A stretch of DNA of 64,000 nucleotides, from NCBI GenBank assembly GCA_015179125.1, contig WHVA01000027.1:62001-126000 (forward strand), given 5' to 3'. The stretch is from Gautieria morchelliformis (taxonomy: Eukaryota > Basidiomycota > Agaricomycetes > Gomphales > Gomphaceae). The position numbers and the translations under genes are program-made. Of this stretch, positions 34,863 to 43,381 are shown piece after piece. The notes beneath the pieces were generated by a model. That model was not told where the DNA came from, made no database searches, and worked only from the letters and a program-made list of their open reading frames with translations. The stretch's first letter is position 1. Each line of letters begins with the position of its first letter.

Positions 34863-35615
34863 TCAAAACAAAGACGCTGCGATTTTATCGCTCGCTTCCT
34901 CCTTCTTCGGTTCGGGACAATTGGACTTGTAATGACCTTTCTTGCCACAACTGTAGCAAGTGATCTCGGAAAGTTGTGTTTTGATCTTCTTGTTCTTGAC
35001 ATCTTGTACAGAATAGATAGGTCTTGAGAGTTCTACGACATCTTCGTGGGCATTTTGTCGCACCTCCTCATTCAAAAGACGGGTGATGACATTTGGAAGT
35101 GTGAGTTCATTCGGGGGCAGGTTGTCAAGCGTGACGATGAGCGTGGAATACGAATCTGGTAATCCAGCCGTGAGTGCAAGAATGATGTCTTCATCGATAA
35201 CCGTAACTCCAGCAGCGTCGAGACGGTACGCGGTATTTTTGACATCGGCAATCCATGAATTCATGACCTGGTCGTCCTGTTTCTTCATATACAGGAATTC
35301 ACGGCGAAGGGCAAGGCGGGTCGCAAATCCGCGAGCGCGGTGGACTTGTTCAAGATTCTCCCAAATCTCCGTTGGGTTACTGAACCGAGCATGAGGAAGC
35401 TGGGACGCTTCGATGTGGAGAATGATTTTCGCGCGGGCCACTTGTTGCTTCTTGACATAAGCACGAACGGCCTTAGAGCTGTCAGTGCCCGCGGGGCGAT
35501 GCTCAGTCCCATCAACCACATCCCAAAGGTCCTTCTCAATGAGCAGGGCCTCCATCATATAACGCCAGTCCACATAATTCTTCTCATTTAACTTCTCAAA
35601 CTGAGTCTCCGGCAT
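34863..35615 (-). CDS. Copia-type Gag (UBN2-like with CCHC zinc knuckle)
   Basis: A single uninterrupted ORF of 250 residues. N-terminal part typical of Copia Gag: EKLNEKNYVDWRYMMEALL, LWDVVDG, IWENLEQVHRARGFATRLAL, YMKKQDDQVMNSWI, LTAGLPDSYSTLIVTLD. C-terminal zinc knuckle CYSCGKKGHYKSNCPEP (C-x2-C-x4-H-x4-C) that binds RNA. It should form virus-like particles and package RNA. The full open frame, unlike the other retroelement genes here, suggests it is still under use or only recently inserted. It starts at the first ATG after the leader hairpins. Confidence 0.9.
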   Translation of the reverse strand: MPETQFEKLNEKNYVDWRYMMEALLIEKDLWDVVDGTEHRPAGTDSSKAVRAYVKKQQVARAKIILHIEASQLPHARFSNPTEIWENLEQVHRARGFATRLALRREFLYMKKQDDQVMNSWIADVKNTAYRLDAAGVTVIDEDIILALTAGLPDSYSTLIVTLDNLPPNELTLPNVITRLLNEEVRQNAHEDVVELSRPIYSVQDVKNKKIKTQLSEITCYSCGKKGHYKSNCPEPKKEEASDKIAASLF

Positions 35616-35628
35616 GATTGCAAGTGAT

Positions 35629-35775
35629 TTGAGCTTTCAATAGGCTCAACAACGGTGCACGCTTTCGGCAGGCGTGACTTTCAACAATTGAGCTTTCGGT
35701 AGGCTCAACACCAGTGCACGCTTTCGATAGGCGTGTCTTTCGATGCGTAGGCGCGACGCGCTTTCGGCAGGCGCG
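35629..35775 (-). other. Array of five hairpins in the gag element leader
   Basis: On the plus strand the arms and loops are: TTGAGC/GCTCAA with loop TTTCAATAG (35629-35649); CACGC/GCGTG, TTTCGGCAG (35658-35676); TTGAGC/GCTCAA, TTTCGGTAG (35688-35708); CACGC/GCGTG, TTTCGATAG (35717-35735); CGCGC/GCGCG, TTTCGGCAG (35757-35775). Loops are always 9 nt and nearly constant, while stems switch among three sequences but stay perfectly paired. In the transcript (minus) the loop is CTGCCGAAA or close. Role in packaging, dimerisation or translation is an inference. Confidence 0.75.
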
Positions 35776-35825
35776 ATTTTCGAGTGTCGACTTCGGCCTC
35801 GACAGGCAAGGGGTTGACGCAGTTG

Positions 35826-35949
35826 TGTTAGAGAATCAAGTCAAGATGATTGCGGGTTCCAACTACGTGAAGAGCTAGTATACAACGCAATAACTAAAAA
35901 ACCGTTTTCATGTAAATGACGTCAATATGACGTCGCTCGTATTCCAACA
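35826..35949 (-). repeat. 5' LTR of gag-only element
   Basis: 124 bp; promoter side of the element in minus orientation. Carries a CRE palindrome TGACGTCA and a second TGACGTC 11 bp away, candidate bZIP (CREB/ATF) sites. Confidence 0.88.
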
Positions 35950-36456
35950 GGTTTGCTAGGAGAAGCACGCAAGCTACGGCTCTAAATCACTGATTTTCTC
36001 GCGGGGAGAATAAATACTAGTATACATATCAACACCAAGAAACTCGTTACCTACTGTGAACCGGCAATTACTTCTCGGAAACTTCGAAATGTCTCACACG
36101 GAAACTATATACACTAGGTCTTCCATGGAGAATAGGTTCATGCAAGAACAAAAGTAGGGATTCTGCCTCACCGCAACACGAAGTATCTTGTTTTGCTCGC
36201 CACACCTCTCAACGTCTGCTGCATTCAGAATATGCCGGAGTTGGCTTTCGACCACTTATCCAAGGCTAAAGAGAAATATGTACAGCTCACTACGTCATTG
36301 ATTGTCAAGATATATGATGTCTGGCATAGATTGTTGTCAAGCTAACGAAGACCAATCAGCCCATCAAGTGGATCATCCCTTTGACGCACATATCAGTCTT
36401 ATATTTTTGAGGCAAAGCTGCACAACAAACTATGGTGGGAATGGGAACTACTGCCG

Positions 36457-37649
36457 TCACTTTAGGCGGCAGCATCTCTCTACGGTTATCCGGTCCATCG
36501 CCTCTTGAATCCTGCCTTTTCGGGAGCCAAGTCTGTAGGTCATGAATAATGACTCGATTTCGAGTGTAGGCAGGGATAGAGATCGAATCTTCGCCGCTAC
36601 TTCCTCGTAGCCTTTAAGGAGTACGATTTTGCTCGAAAATCCTTGGTCTTGAAGTTGACTGAGTGCGGTAAAATAGCCATTATCATGAGTGCCTGGGTGG
36701 CATTGAGGCGAGGTCAGAAGACAAGGTTCAAAAGTGAGGAATACCTCCGAAAAAGATCAAAGATGTTTGAGGGATACGAGCATAAAACAGTAGTAACTCT
36801 ATTCACAGTGTGAAAAGCTGAAATGTTCTAAAGCCCATCACTTACCGTTGAGCTTCATGTCAGCTGCATCTTTGAGTCCTGGATACACGTCGGCGATGAT
36901 GAAGCGTGGGTTGGATTGAGTAAATCCTTGCATGAACTCTTCAAACTGCTTCGAACTGCAAATATTATGTTTGACGAGTGTCCGCTGCAGGCCTTTCATA
37001 TTAAGAAAGACATATACCCAGAGTTGGATGGGCTTCCACGGATCCACTCTACGGCTGTAGACGTAGTAGGTCCTGAGTTCCTCTTCGAGCGCCTGGGCAG
37101 CTTCGCAGCCACCATCCAATCCCCTTTCCAGCAAGCTCTTACAAAATATATTCCCATCTCCATCAATCAGAGCTAGCACCATTGATTCTTGATTCTTGGG
37201 CTGTGAAAGCAGTCAAGAAAAGGCCAATATTATGACGGGATAAACACCAGCAACCCCACCTTGTGACCGTTCAAAAATTGGGCTGCACATTTGAGGCTCA
37301 CGACCTGACACTTAAGCGACCTAAGCTCCACTTCAAGTTCATTACGTGATCGTTCGGAAGTTATGAGTTCCATCCTCAGTTCTTCTGCGTTCTCCACCCG
37401 TGACGTATAATCATCACTATGATATGGGTTTTGTACGATATGTTCGTGTTGCCGATGTCGCGTCATCCCCCTAAGTATCTCATTCTGTTGGCCCAATATC
37501 GTATACTGTCGATGGGAATATTCGAGTTCCTGTTTCAGTGTTTCTACCTCCGCTGCGAGGTCGTCGTTCGTTTGAGCTAATGATGCGCCACCTCGATGGA
37601 CCCCCTGGGATGCTCCAAGGTCTCGAAGTAATTCTCTTAGCTCTTCCAT
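36457..37649 (-). CDS. DUF7923-type protein without zinc fingers (unit 2)
   Basis: Same plan as unit 1: MEELRELLRDLGASQGVHRGG, coiled-coil exon extended by SRVENAEELRMELITSERS and VELRSLKCQV, then intron, SMVLALIDGDGNIF core with LWVYVFLNMKGLQRTL and FTQSNPRFIIADV, the short exon ELLLFYARIPQTSLIFFG, THDNGYFTALSQLQ, IVLLKGYEEVAAKI, LPTLEIESLFMTYRL and the end RITVERCCRLK. All frames are open across GT-AG introns, so it may be functional. The tail after LFMTYRL is about 20 residues and has no CCCH finger. Confidence 0.7.
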
Positions 37650-39265
37650 TGAGCAGTAAAGGACGAATCACTCGCCATGATGTTGACGGCCCGGAATGCT
37701 GTTGAGTTTTCGATTCTTTAGTTTGAGCATGACATCTTGTAACTCACAAGGAGCATACCTTAGGTTATTAACGAAATTTCTGCTGCAAGTTTTCGCTTCA
37801 GTGATTGCTCAGATCTCGGATACCATATCGCATTGAGTATACCAGAATTCCCTAAAACCATGACCGAATATAGTTTCCATCACGATCCTGCTGACCGATG
37901 GGACAAGGTTGAATAAAAACGAAAGTAGCTGTTGTAGGTGCGACATTCAAAACGCCTCTGAGTATAATAGTAGCCACTGAAAGTTGCGAGACTGGCATGC
38001 GTGTGGTGTCTAATCACGCCGGTTATCATAGACGCCCCTCCCGGCCTGCCTTTAGAAACATGTGGGAGAAAATTAATCTAGATAAGTAATATGAACCCAG
38101 TGCATGTGAAGTGGAAGGTACATGGTGGTTAGGCACCTAGGACCGGTGTCACGGTGTGTGAAATTTTAACTCCCGACGAGTTCGCTGATGCATCAGGTTC
38201 GAAAAGCACTGTTAACTTGTACTTTGTGCTTCGGGACCAAAGTACAAGGCTGTCTCCCCATAATTCTTCAGCAATGAACACCACCTATCGCCCATTCCGA
38301 CTGACGCCCTTTCGCATGGATCATGATGGCTGTTTTATGTGAATCCTTGTATTTTTTACAGAATAATCTGCACAGTACTATTCATTGTACCCCCTAGTAC
38401 TGTCAGGCTGAGCCTTATGTGGGGCACTCCTACATGGACGTCTGCCACCGAGCAGAAAGTTTAAACAGTACTGAGAAACACACGCCGTCGGCGTTTACGC
38501 GTCAAGACTATTCGATAAGTGGCCTCTCACGAGGCATCACTTACATACGTACCAACGAAGGAAAACACAGCGGATATACTTATTTGTCAATCGAGTACAG
38601 GATGAGATCAGTTACACCTCGGAAATTTTCTGAGCTTGTTGTGCTCAACAGTGATGAAGTATTTATTTATTCATTTATATCTTCCACTACTAGTACCCCC
38701 AAACCATCCAGGATATGCAGCATGGCCGTCTTCTGACACTGCAATCATCGGCCGAAGTTAATGAAGCCAGGTGCGTAGGCTGTGCGACTCGAATATACGT
38801 GTGGCGGGCCACGATTAATGTTTTGACTCGGTGGCTGCCCCAAAGTCACTGCAAACTGACGGTCAGAAGGAAAGTGGCCGCCATGGCCCGGAGAAGCCTC
38901 GAGTTAGACGTAAAGTACATCAGGAAAAACTGGGGATATTATGGAATGGTAAGTACTCCACGTAGGGCTTGTAGGGGTGTAGGATCCCCCCCTATTATAA
39001 CGTGCTCCGTAGGGCTGGCCCTATTTTGTAGTGGGCCGTAGGTCCACGTAGCCGCGCCCCGGTGTCTACGGTGGGCGACGTCCCAGGGTATATATGGTCG
39101 AGGTGAGATGTAATGCCCGTTCAGGGTCCGGTAGGCATTAAAATCATTTGGTAGTTAGGTATTGGTCTATATACATGGGGGATAAATTTGCTATTTATTC
39201 TTCGTCGGAGGCGTCGCGAATCGCGGCCGCTGCTCGTGCGAGCTTGGCATTGTTGAAACGTGAGT

Positions 39266-40583
39266 TCACGCGTTCCGGAACATTGTGAAACCCGGCTCTA
39301 AATCTGTGAGGCATTCCAGCCAGTGAGATATCGAATGTAACAGTATAAGAGTTTGAGGTGTAACGCACCGTCCATAGCTGTATAAACGTTGCTGGTGACG
39401 GGCCAGAGCCTGAGCGGTTCGTGTGCTGAAGTTACGCCATTGCTCCAAGCCATCGAGATGACGCTTGTACACATCATGGTAGTCTGCCTCGCTGAATTGG
39501 GATCCACTGACAACAAGCCCGGATGCCCACTGTTTAATCGCGTACTCCACCTATGTATTTCGTGAATTGCGAGGGCATAGACCGAGTTGAAGTGACCTAC
39601 CGCAGTGAAGACGAGCGCAATCACAGGGTCTGGGATTGGGTTGAATGAGGCACCAAACACTATGCCGTCAGACTTCTTTTTTTTTACTGAACCACTGGGC
39701 ATTGATAACATCCTGAAGGATAGGATGCTCATACATTCCCATGCTTGTGGCGGCGTCCTGTGTGTGCGTTGATACGTAGCTGTAGTATAAAGCTTGGGTA
39801 CGCACCTCGAAAATATATCCATCGTCTCCTAAGAGCTTCCCGGCGAGTTCTTTGTTTGCTTTCAGTTGGCACTGTCCGAACTTGGCGGTGACCGGAGGGG
39901 ATTGGTGTGCTCACTGCAATACAGTGCCGGTTCCCATGAGGTTGGGTGGGGTGAGTGATGGAGGAAGGCTCGCGAAAGCCTCCCTGGGGGCCAGGGGATG
40001 ATCGCGTTGCTGTCTCTGCAAAGACAGCGATGACTTTGCACTGACTGGAGGAGATTGGTGAGCTGGCCGCAATAGGGTGCGGTTTCACGTGACGTTGAGT
40101 GGGGAGTTTCCTTTCAGACTCGCGAGGGACCGTGAACTGCAAGGGAAAGGAAAGGTAAGCCATGTCGAATCATATATTGGGACATACCTCGCTTTTCAGG
40201 GCTGCTTCGCGTATAGACATGGGCTCTATGACCAAGTATTCCAGTTATATTTCGCCCAAAACAGCTGAGAAACCACGTACCATTATCCTCGGCCTCCTCT
40301 TCATTGTCCTCCTCCCCATCTCATATTTGTCATCACCCCCATGCCACACAGCCGGAGCGTTCGTTTCCAGGTATTTAGTAGCATGGGAAGGAGGTATTAC
40401 TTCTTCATCTGAGGGCTGATCAATTTGTTGTCTGCGCACGTCACCATCCGCAGACCGACCTTGGGACGGGGCATGTTTGCGTTTGTGGGCTGCTTGGGCT
40501 GGCAGCGGCAGCAAAGGGCAAGGGCAAAGTGGCAGCGGCAGTGAAGGGTGCAGCAGCAGAAAAGGGAAAGGGGACAGCAGCAT
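39266..40583 (-). pseudogene. DUF6532-like protein gene inside the TIR element
   Basis: Upstream part HKRKHAPSQGRSADGDVRRQ and QPSDEEVIPPS (40583-40245), low complexity. Then KANKELAGKLLGDDGYIFE, MYEHPILQDVINAQWF, and after a frame change VFGASFNPIPDPVIALVFTA, an intron (about 39551-39600) and EYAIKQWASGL, YHDVYKRHLDGLEQW, ending EPGFTMFRNA. The set (HPILQ...F, NPIPDPVIALVFTA, EYAIKQW, Y..VYKRH) resembles the DUF6532 domain common in Agaricomycete genomes, function unknown. A run of nine A at about 39679-39687 puts the two halves out of frame; eight A would join them. Thus either decayed, a sequencing slip, or slippage. Confidence 0.5.
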
Positions 40584-40952
40584 AGCCTCCCCTCCTTTTA
40601 GCAGACCGTCTTTTATGCATAGCTATTTGTTTACGAAGATAGTGGCCTGGCCGTCACGAGAGTGCCTTTATTTTTAGCATATTTGTGGTATTGTGCCCGA
40701 CAACGCTCACGAGCCTCTGGGAGTGAGATAAATGTCGAAATAACTTGACAGTCAAATTATCCTTATTTTTAACATATTTATGGTATTTTATTTATGCATA
40801 AATAGTTAAATATAATATATACGGCTTTCTCATCCTGTCCGATGATGAGCACAGCAGACAGACGTCGAAATGACCTCATATTCAATTTGTCCATTTTTAG
40901 CATATTTGTGGTATTTTATTTATGTATAAATAGTTAAATACAAAATATATGG

Positions 40953-40981
40953 CTTGCTCGTCGTCGTTGACGACGAGCAAG
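40953..40981. repeat. 29-bp palindrome
   Basis: Arms CTTGCTCGTCGTC and GACGACGAGCAAG (13 bp, perfect) around GTT, inside the TIR element next to the AT-rich repeats. Confidence 0.85.
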
Positions 40982-41801
40982 AGTGGTTTGATTGTTCTGT
41001 GGCTGGTTCCGGGGCTGGACGCTGTGTTGCTCTGGTGTTGAGGTCGGCTGACGCCGGATGACATGAGTCACACATGTCGACGACAGGGTCTGACACCAGC
41101 TGAAGTAGTAAGCTACTCACTGACCTGACCTCCATTCCGCGGAATAATTGGCGGAATAGACCCACCACGAGAAAAGAGTCTAGTTAGGCCTAGACCACAC
41201 ATGTGGGGTGTGGGCCTAATTGGATTAGTAAGTGGTGCTATACAGGTGGACGTGACCTACCAGTAGCGCCGGTGGCGCTGTGTAAATATGGCCGAATTAC
41301 AAGCTGGAATCGGCCGTTCCTGATGTAAAAGGAGTGAGTCAAGTTCCACTCTGTAGAGATTCAAATGTCGAATCTTGCTTGGCCTCTCGGGAGTACAATT
41401 TTGTCCAAAATGCATCATCCTGTCAGTGTGGTAAAGTAGGCATGTTGTCACGATGACGTTGAGGAGAGAGGCTCTTTGAGCCGTATATACACGTAGGGAA
41501 AGATGAAACCCATGGTATGTCTCAGTCGTACAAGATTATCTCAAAAAACTGACGTATTACCCACGCCAGACATGCCATGCAGGTAATACGACGTTGATGC
41601 GATGGTATATAAATTCAAATGTGTCCTCTAGTAAGCAGGACAGTCAACGTGTATGCAAATCACTGTGAAATTGTGAAATCCAGCAATCTCTGTGACTAAT
41701 TCTCGCTAGCATGGGCGTGGAGCCACACGACAGTCGTGGTGTGAGTGACCTTTTACAGTAAATAAGTAACAATGCAACGCCGTCTGCAGTGCAGTGGTCC
41801 C

Positions 41802-42501
41802 TGTCATAAAAGTGCTAGTAAGCCCATCTCTGGTGGCACTACAACACATCCCACCGCCGCATATATGCTACCCCTCGTTGTCCACACAACTCCACTTACA
41901 ACAACCACACCTATCTGAGCCCACACACGTCCGCACGACACAACCTGATGTCTCCATCGCCCTGCTGACTCGACCCTGATCCAGCACCCGCGGATCCACT
42001 CCAACCTGAGACGAAGCCCGAGCCCGAGGCATTCTGATCCACGGAGGAGCTGGAGGTTGAGCCGCTTGTTTGCATTTCTTCCACATTCCTTTCTTTCCTT
42101 CTGACCACAATCCATATTTCTGATACACATGACTACCTACACTCCCCCATTCGATAGACAAGCCTCTTAGTTACCGCTGCCTCCGGACTACCGTTCCCCC
42201 GAGTCTAGATGTTCGAGTCGACCCACACATCACTCCTCTGCTCTTCACGCCGCAGCACACCCCATAGCTAGATAAATACTTCAGCTTGTACATCCCAAAT
42301 CCCTAGTCGATCAGAACTCACCTTTTGAATTATCTTGGTATTTTGCGACGCATAGTATTGCATAGTTATCACTGGAGAGAACCCACATATTGTGCTTTCT
42401 CTATATCTTCGTTTCTACAACTCCACTCGATTCGACTTCGAATAGGAGTCTGAATCCAACTCACCACCCATTCTATCATCAATAACTCTTAGTCTTTCAC
42501 A
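41802..42501. mobile_element. Solo LTR (700 bp)
   Basis: Begins TGTCATAAAAGTGC and ends AGTCTTTCACA, with a 5-bp duplication GTCCC on both sides (41797-41801, 42502-42506). Unit 1 reads without interruption here (CAGTGGTACCAACTCAC). No internal element sequence is next to it, so it is the product of LTR-LTR recombination. No other copy is in the window. Confidence 0.75.
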
Positions 42502-43091
42502 GTCCCAACTCACATTCCCTCCCTTCTCCAGCAGTAATGGGACGAGAGCAACGTGCCCCTTTAACGCTGCCACCAGCAGCGCACTCCCACCTCCTGTACA
42601 TTTTTACTGGCTGGCAGCAGCAACTGAACAAGCCCCTAGTGCCGTCGCCGGGGGCGGTGACATTCCATTGTGCTTTTGCGCGCCAGCATGCAATTATGTA
42701 CTCCAAACATTGCCATTTGCGACACAGTGCCAAACCATCCTCCAAGGTGGATCTTGTCCCAAAATCACCGAATGATCACATCACTGTTCCACCTGATGCA
42801 GCCACCTGCAGTGCAGTCTATAATTGCTTCCTTGCACATTGACAACCTGTCCCGTCTCCAGAAGAAAATCTGATCTACGTTCAAAGCCGGACTCAGCAAC
42901 TGCTGGAACTATCCTAGATAATTGAGCATTTTTCACGTCACCTTTTTTGAGCAGCGGTTCAGCGGTCACACGTGATCCGTGTATGGGCCTTTGGGTTCTA
43001 ACTTCTTCTGGAGACTTCAAGCTGGGAAACGCAACGAGGAAGGCCATCGGGATTTCTGAGCAGCTTGAATAAGGTTGGCAATTGAGTATTA

Positions 43092-43347
43092 TGCATTTTT
43101 CTCATCATTATACTATGTCTTCCTCTAAATATATGTAAAGATGTCGATCTTATGCCTTGTATCACAAGGGCACAGCAGAACTTGACCAAGGAGTGGTATT
43201 CTGAATGCTACATAGTGACAGTGTAAGGGTAAGATGGGATGGGAACCGCTGACCGGTTCCCATGCATAAACTATACAGTGGGTCCCTAAGGGGCCCACTG
43301 GGATTACGTAATAACTAGTGTACATGTAGATACATAGGTTATTTACA
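43092..43347 (-). repeat. Gypsy 3' LTR
   Basis: Bounded by the polypurine tract on the right and by repeat-unit DNA (GGCAATTGAGTAT) on the left. Contains two inverted repeats: arms ATGGGAACCG/CGGTTCCCAT around CTGAC (43239-43263), and arms CAGTGGG/CCCACTG with an inner CCCT/AGGG (43276-43300). Confidence 0.7.
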
Positions 43348-43381
43348 CCCTCCCCCTCTATAGACAACTATAGGGCGCTGC

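Larger units (their letters stand above)
34691..35949 (-). mobile_element. Gag-only non-autonomous LTR retrotransposon
   Basis: 1259 bp, bounded by two LTRs of 124 bp that are identical by eye (34691-34814 and 35826-35949), each TGTTAGAG...TTCCAACA on the plus strand. Flanked by the 5-bp duplication GGTTT (34686-34690, 35950-35954); the other units have one GGTTTGCTAGG at this place, so it is a clean insertion. Transcribed from the minus strand: 5' LTR, a ~210-nt leader, one gag ORF, and a purine-rich GAGGAGGTG immediately before the 3' LTR. There is no protease, RT or integrase. It must rely on enzymes from a related Copia element (inference). Identical LTRs suggest a young insertion. Confidence 0.88.
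28895..38505. repeat. Accessory repeat unit 2, interrupted by nested elements
   Basis: Begins like unit 1 and follows it to about 29481, where Copia sequence starts. Unit sequence resumes around 34510 with a piece also present at 52985, is split again by the gag-only LTR element, and continues from 35950 through a DUF7923 gene to 38505. Its ~28.0-28.5 kb counterpart (37680-38300) is collinear and non-coding. Confidence 0.7.
38928..41325. mobile_element. 2.4-kb TIR element carrying a DUF6532-like gene
   Basis: Inserted in the repeat block that reads AAAGTAAAAGGAGTGAGTC in the other units. Ends are CATCAGGAA and its inverse TTCCTGATG, flanked by TA (38926-38927 and 41326-41327). Inside are a minus-strand gene with DUF6532-like motifs, two to three ~115-bp AT-rich repeats (40660-40950, each with TTTATTTATG-ATAAATAGTTAAATA), and a 29-bp palindrome at 40953-40981. 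No transposase signature was recognised, so it may be non-autonomous with a captured gene. Confidence 0.65.
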
